NCBI RefSeq assembly: GCF_009908315.1
Contig: NZ_JAAATW010000001.1
Coordinates: 1,364,001 to 1,428,000, forward strand
Reading direction: 5' to 3'
From: Paragemmobacter ruber
Lineage (GTDB): Bacteria; Pseudomonadota; Alphaproteobacteria; Rhodobacterales; Rhodobacteraceae
DNA: 64,000 nucleotides
Shown here in pieces: positions 18,382-28,668 of the stretch; position 1 is the first letter of the stretch; every line of letters begins with the position of its first letter. A program made the position numbers and the translations under genes. The notes under the pieces are model-generated. The model searched no databases. It saw only the letters and a list, made by a program, of their open reading frames with translations, and was not told where the DNA came from.

Positions 18382-19557
18382 CTAGCGTTCGCGCAACGCT
18401 TCGGATCCGCGCCAGAGCGGTTTGGTCAGGTAGGTGAGGATGGTCTTGCCGCCGGTCTGGAACTCTACCTCGGCCTGCATGCCGGGGCGGATGGCGAGGG
18501 AGCGCTGCCGGTCGGTCAGCGCGTCCTGTTCCACCCGCAGCGTGACGCGGTAATGCGGCTCGGTGTCGCGGCTGCGTTCATCGCGGAAGGTGTCGGCCGA
18601 GACGAAGGTGACGGTGGCGGGCAGCGTGCCCCAGATGGCGTAATCATAGGCCGACAGCTTGATCGTGGCCTTCTGCCCTTCGCGCAGGGGGGCGATATCG
18701 GCGGGTTTCACCTTGGCTTCGACAAAAAGCCCGGTGTCGAGCGGGATGATCTGCAGGATTTCCTCGCCCGGGCGGACGACGCCGCCGATGGTGGTGACGG
18801 CGATGCGGTTGACGATGCCGCGCATGGGCGCGGTGAGGGTGGTGCGCGCCAGTTGATCCTGCGACAGTTTCAGGCGCTGGCGGAGGGAGGCGAGTTCGCC
18901 CTGCGTTTTGGCATAGTCATCGGCGCGGCTGAGATCAGCCTGCGTGGCGATCTCTTCCAGCCGCGCGCGGGCATCGGCAAGCGCCTTTTCGGCGCGGGTC
19001 AGTTCGATTTCCGGGGCAAGGCCACGATCCGCCATGCGGCGGATCATGTCTTCCTCCTGCGCGGCCTGATCCAGCACGGCACGCGCGCCGGACAGGCGGG
19101 AGGCAAGGTCGGTGCGGCGGGCGGTGAGCAGGGCCTGTTCAGAGGCCACGATATCTGGCACGCGGGCGGCCAGATCGGGCGGGGCGGTGAAACTGGCGGC
19201 ATCGGCCTGTTCGGATTCGAGCCTGAGACGGCGGATTTCGAGGGCGGCGATCTGATCGGCCAGATCATCGACGGTGGATTGGTATTGCGTGCCGGAGAGA
19301 CGGGCGAGCACCTGCCCCGCCTCGACGGTATCGCCCTCGGCCACGTTCAACTCGGCCAATATGCCGCCTTCGAGGTTCTGGATGATCTGCGGGCGCGAGG
19401 AGGGGACGATCTGGCCGGGGGCGCGGACGATTTCCTCGACCCATGCAAAGGCGGCCCAGATCAGGAAGGCGGCCACGGTGGCGGCGATCAGGCGCACGGT
19501 CCAGGACGGGTGGCGGGCGCGGCGGTCGAGGGGCGCGTCGAAGGTGGCCATGGTCAT
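18382..19557 (-). CDS. Type I secretion membrane-fusion protein (HlyD family)
   Basis: 391 codons from the ATG at 19557, in an ATGA overlap with the ABC gene. One membrane helix near the N-terminus (about 22-42, VRLIAATVAAFLIWAAFAWV), then the lipoyl half-motifs (APGQIVPSSRPQIIQNLEGGILAELNV and LTAPMRGIVNRI) flanking a long coiled coil (about 95-235), then beta-barrel domains. This is the HlyD/LapC-type adaptor that joins the inner-membrane ABC pump to TolC across the periplasm. It is last in the adhesin-secretion operon. Confidence 0.93.
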   Translation of the reverse strand: MTMATFDAPLDRRARHPSWTVRLIAATVAAFLIWAAFAWVEEIVRAPGQIVPSSRPQIIQNLEGGILAELNVAEGDTVEAGQVLARLSGTQYQSTVDDLADQIAALEIRRLRLESEQADAASFTAPPDLAARVPDIVASEQALLTARRTDLASRLSGARAVLDQAAQEEDMIRRMADRGLAPEIELTRAEKALADARARLEEIATQADLSRADDYAKTQGELASLRQRLKLSQDQLARTTLTAPMRGIVNRIAVTTIGGVVRPGEEILQIIPLDTGLFVEAKVKPADIAPLREGQKATIKLSAYDYAIWGTLPATVTFVSADTFRDERSRDTEPHYRVTLRVEQDALTDRQRSLAIRPGMQAEVEFQTGGKTILTYLTKPLWRGSEALRER

Positions 19558-21779
19558 CTGGCGGCCTTGGCGAGATGGGCCAGCACGGCATTGCGGGGGC
19601 CATCCACGGCGAGGCGGCCGTTCTGCAGGATCAGCGTGCGGGTGGTGAGTTGCAGGATCGGCACGCGGTGGGTGGCGATGATGGCGGTGCGGCCATGAAG
19701 CCAATGCGACAGGCGCGAGACGAGGGTCGCCTCCAGCGTCTGGTCCAGCGCGGCGGTGGGTTCATCCAAAAGCACGATGCGCGGGTTCTGCAACCAGAGC
19801 CGCGCCCAGCCGAGCGATTGGCGTTGGCCCACCGACAGGCCTTCGCCCATTTCGCGAATCTCCAGATCCAGCCCGCGCGGGTGGCCGCGCACGAATTGGC
19901 CCAGACCGGCGAAATCCAGCGCGGCGAGAAGGCGGTCATCGTCGCGTTCCAGATCGGACATGGTGAGGTTGTCGCGCAGCGTGCCGGAGAAGAGCCGCAC
20001 CTCCTGGCCCAGATAGCCGATATGGCGGCGCAGGTCGCGGGGGTGGATCTGCGACAGATCCACCCCATCGAGCATGATGCGCCCTGCCCCGGGCTCGTAG
20101 AGACCGGCAAGCAGTTTCAGAAGCGTGGATTTGCCCGATCCGTTGGCCCCCAGAATGGCGGCGTGCTGACCCGCGGGGATGGCCAGCGCCGGGACATCGA
20201 CGGTGGGCGCGGCGTCGGGGCTGTAGCGGAAGGTGACCTCGCGCAGGTCGAACTGGCCTGAGATGGTTTCGCGGCGCAGGTAGCGGCGGGCGGGGTCTTC
20301 GGCCTGTTGCGATGCGGCGATCGCCTCCAGCCCCGTGAGCGCGGCCTTGACCTGCGACCAGCGGGCTAGGGTGGCGGACAACTGGGTGAGGGGCGCGAGG
20401 GTGCGGGCGGTGAGCATGGAGACGGCGATGATGGTGCCCACGGTGAAGTTGCCCGCGAAGACCATGTAGGTGCCGATCAGGATGACGGCGATATAGGTAG
20501 CCTGTTGCACCGATTGCGCCCACGATCCCAGAAGCGTGGTGAGGTGGCGCTGGTCTGACGCGCGCAGGGCCGAGAGGGCGACGAGTTCCCCCCAGAGACG
20601 GCGCACGCGATCCTGCCCGCGCTGGGTGGTGAGGGTTTCGTGTTCGAAGACCGCCTCATACAGCAGTTTCGCGGCCTTGGTGTTCGCGCCTTGGGTGGAG
20701 TTCGTGAGCGCGACCATGCGGGATTGCAGCAGGAAGCCGGGGGCGACCATGACGATGCCGCCGAGGATGAGGACCCAGACAAGGTTGCCCCCGATCATCG
20801 CGACAAGGGCGAGGAAGATGATCAGAAAGGGCAGATCGGCCAGCGTGCCGATGGTGGAGGCGGTGAAAAACTCGCGCACCGATCCGAAATCGCGCATCGC
20901 GGCGAAAACCTGCGACGGCTGGCGTTCACCCGGGGCGGCCCGCATGCCGAGCAGGCGCTGCATCAGCCTGTCTTGCACGGCCAGTTCAATCTTGCGCCCC
21001 GTGTTGTCCATCAGCGCGGCGCGGGCGATGCGGAGGGCACCATCGAACAGGATGGCCAGAAGCGCACCGAGGGTGAGCACCCAGAGTGTGGGTTCGGATT
21101 GGTTGGGGATCACCCGGTCGTAGATCTGCAGCGCATAGAGGGCGATGGCGGTGGCGAGGATATTGGCGGTGAGAGAGGCGGCGGCGACCTCGATCATCGG
21201 GCGGCGGTGGTGGCGGAATTCGGACCAGAACCAGTGGGGCGCGGCCTCAGGCTCGGCGTGGCGGGCCTCTACTTCCGCAAAGGGGAGGCGGACACGGAGC
21301 ACCCAGCCGCTGTGATGGGCGGCGAATTCCGACAGGGGGACGTCGGCGCTGCGGTCATCGGTGGTGGGATCGTAGATCGACAGGCTATCGCTGTTGCGCG
21401 ACAGGATCAGGACGATCTGGCCCGTGGCCATTTCGGCCAGCGCGGGCAGCGCGCCCAGCGCGGGATCGTGGTCGAGTGCCACGGAATAGCCCGCGCGGCG
21501 GAAGGCGGCGGAGAGGTGATCGAGCCCGGGGCGGTCCGGCGCGCCGGTGGTGGTGAGCAGATCGACGACATCCGAGGTCAGAAGCCGACCGCCCAAGCGC
21601 GACGACAGCATGGCGGCCAGTTCGGCGCGGGCGCGCAGGGGGGCGGGGGCCGGGGCGGGCTGCACGGGCGCGAAGGGCGCGGCGGGGGGCTGGGCCGCGC
21701 GGGCGGGGTGCATGTCGAAGGAGATGACCCTTGGCGCAGAGGGGGGCGGCGTTACAGGCTTTGTCACGGGTTCCGTCAC
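19554..21779 (-). CDS. Type I secretion ABC transporter (LapB-like)
   Basis: 741 codons. A Pro-rich N-terminus (1-50) precedes a C39-peptidase-like domain (about 55-165) without the catalytic Cys, so it binds rather than cuts the substrate, as in LapB/HlyB-type pumps. Six membrane helices follow (about 195-480). The ATPase domain has Walker A GANGSGKST (about 544-552), signature LSVGQ (about 648), Walker B IVLLDEP and the H-loop THR. It energises export of the adhesin encoded upstream. Its start overlaps the TolC gene by four bases and its stop overlaps HlyD by four. Confidence 0.94.
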   Translation of the reverse strand: MTEPVTKPVTPPPSAPRVISFDMHPARAAQPPAAPFAPVQPAPAPAPLRARAELAAMLSSRLGGRLLTSDVVDLLTTTGAPDRPGLDHLSAAFRRAGYSVALDHDPALGALPALAEMATGQIVLILSRNSDSLSIYDPTTDDRSADVPLSEFAAHHSGWVLRVRLPFAEVEARHAEPEAAPHWFWSEFRHHRRPMIEVAAASLTANILATAIALYALQIYDRVIPNQSEPTLWVLTLGALLAILFDGALRIARAALMDNTGRKIELAVQDRLMQRLLGMRAAPGERQPSQVFAAMRDFGSVREFFTASTIGTLADLPFLIIFLALVAMIGGNLVWVLILGGIVMVAPGFLLQSRMVALTNSTQGANTKAAKLLYEAVFEHETLTTQRGQDRVRRLWGELVALSALRASDQRHLTTLLGSWAQSVQQATYIAVILIGTYMVFAGNFTVGTIIAVSMLTARTLAPLTQLSATLARWSQVKAALTGLEAIAASQQAEDPARRYLRRETISGQFDLREVTFRYSPDAAPTVDVPALAIPAGQHAAILGANGSGKSTLLKLLAGLYEPGAGRIMLDGVDLSQIHPRDLRRHIGYLGQEVRLFSGTLRDNLTMSDLERDDDRLLAALDFAGLGQFVRGHPRGLDLEIREMGEGLSVGQRQSLGWARLWLQNPRIVLLDEPTAALDQTLEATLVSRLSHWLHGRTAIIATHRVPILQLTTRTLILQNGRLAVDGPRNAVLAHLAKAAR

Positions 21780-23137
21780 AGGCGGCCCCCGTCGACCAGG
21801 GCGCCTGCGTCGCGGGCCAGTTCCAGCTCCAGCCGGGCGATTTCATAGGGGAAGGCGGCCTGATCGCGTTCCAGCCGTGCGGCGGCGGCGGTCTGGGCGG
21901 TGAGGTCGGTCAGGCTGCGGCGGCCGATGCTGTATTGTTCGACATAGAGTTCGAGGTTGTCGAGCGTCTGACGCAGGACGGCGGCGCCTTCCAAATGGCG
22001 GGTGCGCAACTGGGCGATGCGGCCCTGCAGTTCGGTCGCGCGGCGGGCGGCGGTCTGCTGCGCCTCGGCCGTCTGGCGGGCGACGAGATCGGGGGTGGCA
22101 TCGGCAGCGGCCAGCGTGGCAGGGCTGCCAAGGCCAAGGCGCACGCCGCCAAGGCCAAGGCCGGGGGTGAGGCCATCGTCGGACACCGTGGCATTGGCGG
22201 ACAGGCCGGGCAGGGCATTGGCGCGGGAGATGCGCGCCTCGGCCAGCGCCTTGGCGCCTTTGGCGCGGGCGGCGAGGACGGCGAGCGGTTCGCTGGCCGG
22301 GGGGGCGGGCAGCGGAGTGGTTCCGGTCAGATCCGGCGGCAGGGCGTTGCCGGTGAGCGCGGCGAGATCGGCCAAGGCCTGCGCGCGGGTCTGGGTATCG
22401 GCGGCGAGGGTGGCCTGCATCTCGGCCATGGTCTGGGCGATGATCTGGGCTTCGCTGCGGTCGGACAGGCCGCCCTGGATACGGGCCTGCACGATATCGT
22501 GCAGGTTGGACAGGCGCGTGGCGGCGCGGGCGGCGACGGCGCCCTGCGCGCGGGCCTGTTCGGCGGTGAGGTAATGGGACAGGCCTTCGTGGATGCGGGC
22601 GTTGCGGCGGGTGGCAAGGGTGACGGCGGCGGCGTCCACCTCGGCCGCGGCGCGCGCGCGTTCGGCGGCGCGGCGGCCATGGTCGAGGAGCGGCTGGTCG
22701 ATCACCAGTTGCGCGGCCAGCCCGGCGAGGCTGTCAAGCGTGAGGGCGGGGGTGAGGGTCGGCCAGCGGTTGCTGGCCGCCGCCTCGGCCCGCAGGCGGG
22801 CGAGGCCCAGTTCGGCGGCGTCCGCCCCGGGATCGGCGGCAAGCACCGCATCGGCCACCCGGGCGAAGGGCGTGCCGAGGGCCAGCACCGATGGGCGGGC
22901 GGCCAGATCGGCGATCAGGGGGGAGGCGGCGGTGCCGCTTTCAGGGGCAAGACGCTGGCGCAGGGCGGGATCGGCGGGCGATTGCCCGCGCCCGATGGCC
23001 AGCATCGCGGGCGGCTGCAACCCGCCCTGACAGCCCGAAAGCAGCACCGCCACGGCCAGAAGCGCCCCGAAAGACAGGCGGGGTAAGGTGAGCGGTGCCG
23101 CTCTGGCCGATGGGATGGGATGGCGGGCGGGAACCAT
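21776..23137 (-). CDS. TolC-family outer-membrane channel (lipoprotein)
   Basis: 453 codons. A hydrophobic N-terminus ends in the lipobox LSGC (Cys36), so it is a lipid-anchored outer-membrane protein. The body is Ala/Arg/Gln-rich coiled coil with the internal repeat typical of TolC (AEARISRANALPGLSANA, and the tail TLDNLELYVEQYSIGRRSLTDLTAQTAAAARLERDQAAFPYEIARLEL). It forms the exit duct of the type I system. It starts 11 bases after the adhesin stop codon. Confidence 0.9.
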   Translation of the reverse strand: MVPARHPIPSARAAPLTLPRLSFGALLAVAVLLSGCQGGLQPPAMLAIGRGQSPADPALRQRLAPESGTAASPLIADLAARPSVLALGTPFARVADAVLAADPGADAAELGLARLRAEAAASNRWPTLTPALTLDSLAGLAAQLVIDQPLLDHGRRAAERARAAAEVDAAAVTLATRRNARIHEGLSHYLTAEQARAQGAVAARAATRLSNLHDIVQARIQGGLSDRSEAQIIAQTMAEMQATLAADTQTRAQALADLAALTGNALPPDLTGTTPLPAPPASEPLAVLAARAKGAKALAEARISRANALPGLSANATVSDDGLTPGLGLGGVRLGLGSPATLAAADATPDLVARQTAEAQQTAARRATELQGRIAQLRTRHLEGAAVLRQTLDNLELYVEQYSIGRRSLTDLTAQTAAAARLERDQAAFPYEIARLELELARDAGALVDGGRL

Positions 23138-23148
23138 TACGCCTGCCT

Positions 23149-25122
23149 TCAGATCACCGTTCGCGTCAGATCATCCTCGAGCAGCACCTGCGCGCCCGAA
23201 GAGCCGAGGGTGTAGATGTCGTAGACCGCGCCGTTGACGGTGACGTTCTGCTGCACGCCCGTCACATTGGCGAGGGTGACCTGATCCGTCGCTTCGCCCT
23301 TGATCACCAGCGTCTGGTCCGGGCCGGTGAGGGCGCGGAGCTGGTCTTCGGTGATCGAGAGGCGGGCATCGGGCGCGCGGGTGAGGTCGATCGCCGTAAG
23401 GTCGAAGGCATCGAGCCCGTCGCGGTTAAGATCGACCGACACGCCGGTGGCGGTGTTCTTGATGAAGAGGGTGTTCGCCTCGTTCCCGGCCGCGTCGCGG
23501 GTGTTGATGACAAGGTAGCTGCCATCGGGGACCGTCTGGCCGTTCTGGAAGCGGAAGAGATCCTCGTTCCAGACCGGATCATGGGTTTCGGTCGCCGTCA
23601 GGGCGATGGCGGGGCCGGTCGCATCGACGCGGTGGAAGCTGTAGCTGTCATCGCTGGCCGCGGTGGTCAGGCCGCGCATCGCGCCCGCCACATCCTGCGT
23701 TTCGATCACGGTGGGCGTGCCGGGGGCGACGGTATCCACCCCATAAGTCACGGTGAAGGGGCCGCTGGTGTTGCCTGCCGTATCGGTGGCAGTGACCGAG
23801 ACGGGGATGTTGCTGCGTTCGCCGGTGGGCACCTGATCGGGGGTAAAGGTCAACGACCATTGCCCGGTGTCGCCCACCAGCGCGGTGCGGGTGTGGCCGT
23901 TCATGGTGACGGTGACGGTGGACCCGGCTTCGCCCTGACCCGAGACGGGGAGGCCTGCGCCATGTTCGGTGGCGTTCAGGATGTTGTCCGTGCCGGTGCC
24001 GAGGCGGATGCTGGAGGCGTTGAAATCGGCAACGACCGTGTCGATTGCGATGGTCTGGCTTTGCGGGGGGGCGGTGTTGCCCAGCGCATCGGTCGCGGTG
24101 GCGGTGATCGTGGCGCTGGCGGCGGCGCCCTGCGGCAGGGCGTCGGCCGGCAGGGTGACGCGCCATGTGCCGCCTGCCGTCTGATCAGCGGGGATCGTGG
24201 TCGTCCAGCCGGTTTCGGCCACGGTGATGCGGACGGTGGCGCCGGGTTCCACGGTGCCTTGGGCGATGATACCCGCGTTGCGTTCCACCGCGTTCAGGAC
24301 AGACGGGTCGCGCGGGCCGTCATTGACTGTGCCGGACAGATCGGGGGCGGCGAAGGTGAAGCTGCCGACGGTGGTATCGACGGTGAAGCTGCGGGTTTCG
24401 GTCGCGCTGCGGTTTCCGGCGGTGTCGATGGAATAGGCGGTAAGCGTGCCGCCCTGCGCATCGGTCAGGCCCGCAAGCGCGGCGGGGGTGAAGGTGTAGG
24501 ACCACAGCCCGTTCGCATCGGCGGTGATGGGGCCATGGGCCGTGCCGTTGAGCGCCAGATAGACGGCGGCGCCAGGTTCCGCCGTGCCGTCGAGGGTGAA
24601 GCCCGCGCTACGTTCGGCACCCGACAAGATGCCGTCGGCCCCCACGGGCTGCGGCTCTACCGTGATCGCGGTTTCAAGGTCGATGCGGATGGGGCGCGTA
24701 GCGGTTTCGCTGTTGCCTGCCGCATCCCATGCCGTGACGGTGATCGTGCTGTCGCGGGTGATGCTGCCCGCCGCGCCTGCGGGGAACTGGATGGACCATG
24801 TGCCATCGCCGTTCAGCGTGGCGGGGATGGGTTGGCCGTTCCACTGCACCTCGACCCGCGTGGCATCGGCGGCGGCGGTGCCGCTGAGCGTGAGGGTGCC
24901 GCCCGCCTCGGCCAGGTTCACCACGTTGTCGGTGGCGAAGGGGGCGGGGTTGATGGCGACCGACATTTCCGTGTCGATGTTGATCGTGCGGGTGACGGTG
25001 GTGGGGTTTTCCGCCGCGTCCATCGTGGTGGCGGTGACCGTGCGGGTATAGGTGCCCGGCGGGAAGGTGCCTGCGGGCAGGCTGTGGGACCAGTTGCCGT
25101 TGGCATCCGCCGTCACAGTCAC
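23149..25122 (-). CDS. C-terminal portion of the adhesin (Ig-like repeats and secretion signal)
   Basis: This part downstream of the internal stop stays open in the same frame and could be called separately from a GTG at 25122. It holds six or seven Ig-like repeats of roughly 95 residues, each with the IDT(x)3-8 linker, GTAEPGA core and a D(A/S)xGN ending, then a tail (SITEDQLRALTGPDQTLVIKGE, VTVNGAVYDIYTLGSSGAQVLLEDD) typical of large type I secreted proteins. There is no ribosome site at 25122, so independent translation is doubtful. It is listed because it is intact and under no visible decay. Confidence 0.45.
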   Translation of the reverse strand: MTVTADANGNWSHSLPAGTFPPGTYTRTVTATTMDAAENPTTVTRTINIDTEMSVAINPAPFATDNVVNLAEAGGTLTLSGTAAADATRVEVQWNGQPIPATLNGDGTWSIQFPAGAAGSITRDSTITVTAWDAAGNSETATRPIRIDLETAITVEPQPVGADGILSGAERSAGFTLDGTAEPGAAVYLALNGTAHGPITADANGLWSYTFTPAALAGLTDAQGGTLTAYSIDTAGNRSATETRSFTVDTTVGSFTFAAPDLSGTVNDGPRDPSVLNAVERNAGIIAQGTVEPGATVRITVAETGWTTTIPADQTAGGTWRVTLPADALPQGAAASATITATATDALGNTAPPQSQTIAIDTVVADFNASSIRLGTGTDNILNATEHGAGLPVSGQGEAGSTVTVTMNGHTRTALVGDTGQWSLTFTPDQVPTGERSNIPVSVTATDTAGNTSGPFTVTYGVDTVAPGTPTVIETQDVAGAMRGLTTAASDDSYSFHRVDATGPAIALTATETHDPVWNEDLFRFQNGQTVPDGSYLVINTRDAAGNEANTLFIKNTATGVSVDLNRDGLDAFDLTAIDLTRAPDARLSITEDQLRALTGPDQTLVIKGEATDQVTLANVTGVQQNVTVNGAVYDIYTLGSSGAQVLLEDDLTRTVI

Positions 25123-25383
25123 GGTTCCGGCGATGCCTTCGATGGCCAGCGTGACGGTGGTGTTGGCGGTCGCCGTGCCGCCGATGGTGAGGGCGGACTG
25201 GCTTTCCGTTCGGTTGATGAGGTTGTCGCCCGCGATGGCATTGACCGCGAGCGGCGGGGCGATGGTATCGAGGACGATGGTTTCGGTGATGCTGCGCGTG
25301 TTGCCGAGCGGGTCGGTCGCGACAATGGTGACGGTCTGGCTACGCTCGCCGCCCGCGATTTCCTGCGGGGTGAGGGTGAGGGT

Positions 25384-26421
25384 TCATGTGCCATCGGCAT
25401 CGACCGTGGCAGGGCGGGTGATGGCGTCGGGCGTGCCGGGGGTGCCAAGCGTGACATTGACCGTGGCGCCCGGTTCGGTGGTGCCGCCGATCGTGACGCC
25501 ATCGGCGTATTCAGCAAGGTTTTCGACATCGCCCGAGGATTGCACGCCATCGGTGGCGGCCACGGGGGGTGGCGTCATGTCGATGACGAAGGCGCCGCCT
25601 GTCAGCGTGGCGGTGGTCCCGTTGCCGGTGAAGACGGCGGTGGCGGTGTGGGTGCCGTCGGCGGGCAGGGTGGGGCCAGAGAAGCCCGCCGTCCATGTGC
25701 CATCGGCGGCAACCGTGACGGTCTGGGTCTGGGTGCCGATGGTGACGGCGACGCTGTCGCCCGGCTGGCCGGTGCCGGTGACGGTGATCGCGGGCGTGTC
25801 TGTGTTCGTGGTGATGGTGGTGGTGGTGCCATTGCCATCAATGCTGCGGGTATAGGTGGGGCCGCCGCCGCCACCACCGCCACCACCACCACCACCACCG
25901 CCACCGATGATGACCCCGCCGCCCACGATCGCGGCCCCGGCCAGACCGGCGCCGCCCCAGCCCAGCAGGGCGGGGGCGAAGATGCCCATGCCGGCGGGAT
26001 CTTCTTCGCCCGTGCCGGCGAGGGTGACGACGGGATCGCCATCGTCGAAGCGCAGATCGTCGAGCGGGCTCCACTTCTCGGCCCCGGCGGCGAGCGAGAA
26101 GTTCGCTGCCAGCACGCCGTTTCCGGCATCGGAGAGCTGCACCTCGGTCACCATGCCATCGCTGGAGAGGTAGAGGCGGTTGGGGTTATCGGCGGGGGCG
26201 TCGAACCAGTCGGCCACGGTGATGGTGCGCCCGTCGGACAGTTCGATCAGCAGGTCGTTGCCCTGCCGGGTATAGCCGATCACGCTTTGCGGCGTGAGGT
26301 TCAGCGACAGGCTGTCGCCCAGGCCTGACTGAATGAAGCTGCTTTCGCCTGCGCCTGCCACATGGCCGTAGGTCGTGCCGCCCGCAGCCGTGCGGACGGC
26401 GAAATCAATCGCCGAACTCAT
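25384..26421 (-). CDS. N-terminal portion of the adhesin (translated up to the TGA)
   Basis: 345 sense codons from the ATG at 26421. The first 120 residues form a BapA-prefix-like beta domain (SVIGYTRQGNDLLIELSDGRTITVADWF), followed by an acidic linker, a hydrophobic Gly/Ala segment (GIFAPALLGWGGAGLAGAAIVGGG) and 15 consecutive Gly, then the first two Ig-like repeats. LAAG at residues 110-113 resembles the AAG sites cut by LapG-type proteases, at about the right distance from the N-terminus. Ends at the premature TGA. Confidence 0.6.
   Translation of the reverse strand: MSSAIDFAVRTAAGGTTYGHVAGAGESSFIQSGLGDSLSLNLTPQSVIGYTRQGNDLLIELSDGRTITVADWFDAPADNPNRLYLSSDGMVTEVQLSDAGNGVLAANFSLAAGAEKWSPLDDLRFDDGDPVVTLAGTGEEDPAGMGIFAPALLGWGGAGLAGAAIVGGGVIIGGGGGGGGGGGGGGGPTYTRSIDGNGTTTTITTNTDTPAITVTGTGQPGDSVAVTIGTQTQTVTVAADGTWTAGFSGPTLPADGTHTATAVFTGNGTTATLTGGAFVIDMTPPPVAATDGVQSSGDVENLAEYADGVTIGGTTEPGATVNVTLGTPGTPDAITRPATVDADGT
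25861..25905. repeat. Trinucleotide repeat encoding 15 glycines
   Basis: Fifteen GCC/ACC triplets on the plus strand (GGC/GGT codons on the minus) encode the poly-Gly linker of the adhesin. Length changes would stay in frame, so it could vary linker length but not switch the gene off. Confidence 0.85.
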
Positions 26422-26629
26422 TACATCTTCTCCGCCTCAACCGCCGGAAAATGTGCCGGCGCACCGCTCTTGATTGGCCCTATTTGTGGGCCTTGCAAAA
26501 ACGCATAGCCTTAAACCGGCCACATTTCCAGCACTTTTCGAACATGTTCCCGGGAAGGTTGCGGCCTGCGGGTTGGCTATGGCGAAAATGACTCAGTCTG
26601 CGACGGGATGGGCCGCGACGGGACGGGGA

Positions 26630-27628
<999 letters not shown>

Positions 27629-27639
27629 GGATAACCCCT

Positions 27640-28668
27640 TTACAGTTTGACGGGCTGGCCGGACCGAACGCTTTCGTCGGCGGCAAGGCAGATGGCGAGG
27701 GATTGGACCGCGTCTTCCATGTGGCGGGTGAGATCGAGGTCTTCGGTGATGGCGCGGGCCATATAGGCCTGTTCGCGTTCGCAGAGGTCCTGATGGCCGG
27801 GTTCGTCAGCCATGGATAGATCCTCATCCGGCTGGCCCACGCGGTGGACGCGGATGGTGGCGGTTTTGGTGTGGGTGTCATGGTCATCCGACCGCGCGCT
27901 TTCCGGCATGCGGATGGAGACGGCGCCGTTCGGGCTGACCACATCCTTCACGAAGAAGGCGGTATCCGACATCATGGGGCCCCAGCCTGCCTCATACCAG
28001 CCCACCGACCCATCGGCGAACAGCACCTGGAAATGGCCGTAATTGTACATGTCGGGCGCGATTTCGTTCGACAGGCGCAGGCCCATCCCCCGCACCTCGA
28101 CCGGTTTGGCATCGGTGATCTGGCACATGACATCGACATAATGGACGCCGCAATCGACGATGGGCGATGTGGTCTGCATCAGGGTCTTGTGCACCTCCCA
28201 TGTGGGACCTGAGGATTGCTGGTTCAGGTTCAGGCGAAAGACGTAAGGCCCGCCCAGGGCGCGCGCCTCGGAAATCAAGCGCATCCATGACGGGTGGTGG
28301 CGCAGGATGTAGCCCACGACGAGCTTGCGCTTGTTGGCCCGGGCGCAATCGACCACGCGGCGGGCATCAGCGACGGTGGTCGCCAGCGGCTTTTCGACGA
28401 AGACATGCGCCCCCTGTTCCATCGCCATGCAGGCGTAATCGGCATGGCTGTCGGAATAGGTGGAGATGTTGACGAGATCGGGTTTCAGCCTTGTTAGAGC
28501 CTGTTTGTAATCCGGTTCGATGGTGTAGCCGTCCATCGACGGATCGAGCTTTGGCGTGGACCGGTTCACCAGACCGACCAGATCGAAGGCCGGATTGCGG
28601 TGATAGGCCAGCGCGTGGCTGCGGCCCATGGTGCCAAGGCCTGCGACAAGCGTGCGGATGGGGGTCAT
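27640..28668 (-). CDS. Gfo/Idh/MocA-family oxidoreductase
   Basis: 342 codons. A Rossmann NAD(P) motif ([20 protein letters not shown]) and the family EKPLATT motif (about 93-99, whose Lys is catalytic) are followed by an alpha/beta substrate domain with [12 protein letters not shown] (a conserved His of the family). Such enzymes oxidise or epimerise sugars and sugar derivatives. Its place in the amino-sugar uptake operon suggests it acts on the imported sugar or a modified form. Substrate not readable. Start overlaps the permease stop by four bases. Confidence 0.88.
   Translation of the reverse strand: MTPIRTLVAGLGTMGRSHALAYHRNPAFDLVGLVNRSTPKLDPSMDGYTIEPDYKQALTRLKPDLVNISTYSDSHADYACMAMEQGAHVFVEKPLATTVADARRVVDCARANKRKLVVGYILRHHPSWMRLISEARALGGPYVFRLNLNQQSSGPTWEVHKTLMQTTSPIVDCGVHYVDVMCQITDAKPVEVRGMGLRLSNEIAPDMYNYGHFQVLFADGSVGWYEAGWGPMMSDTAFFVKDVVSPNGAVSIRMPESARSDDHDTHTKTATIRVHRVGQPDEDLSMADEPGHQDLCEREQAYMARAITEDLDLTRHMEDAVQSLAICLAADESVRSGQPVKL

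Larger units (their letters stand above)
23149..26421 (-). pseudogene. Type I secreted repeat adhesin gene interrupted by an in-frame TGA
   Basis: A single frame of 1090 sense codons runs from the ATG at 26421 (GGAGAAG upstream) to 23149 with one stop, TGA at 25386-25384 (codon 346). It falls in VDADGT-stop-TLTLTP; the matching place in other repeats reads DGTWTAGF, NGNWSHSL, DGTWSIQF, NGLWSYTF, GGTWRVTL and TGQWSLTF, so TGG has become TGA. The intact protein would have a BapA-prefix-like N-terminus (about 1-120), a poly-Gly linker, about nine Ig-like repeats and a C-terminal type I secretion region (DAFDLTAIDL, VYDIYTLGSSGAQVLLEDD). Without read-through the product lacks its export signal. 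It could also be a sequencing error. Confidence 0.85.

Noticed and set aside
25384-25386. TGA read as selenocysteine or Trp by recoding
   Set aside because: No SECIS-like element was seen, the repeat position is Trp not Cys, and other genes in the window use TGA as stop.
23095-26328. Long open frame on the plus strand opposite the adhesin
   Set aside because: It is a Gly/Val-rich mirror of a GC-rich repeat gene, lacks a ribosome site and shows no domain.
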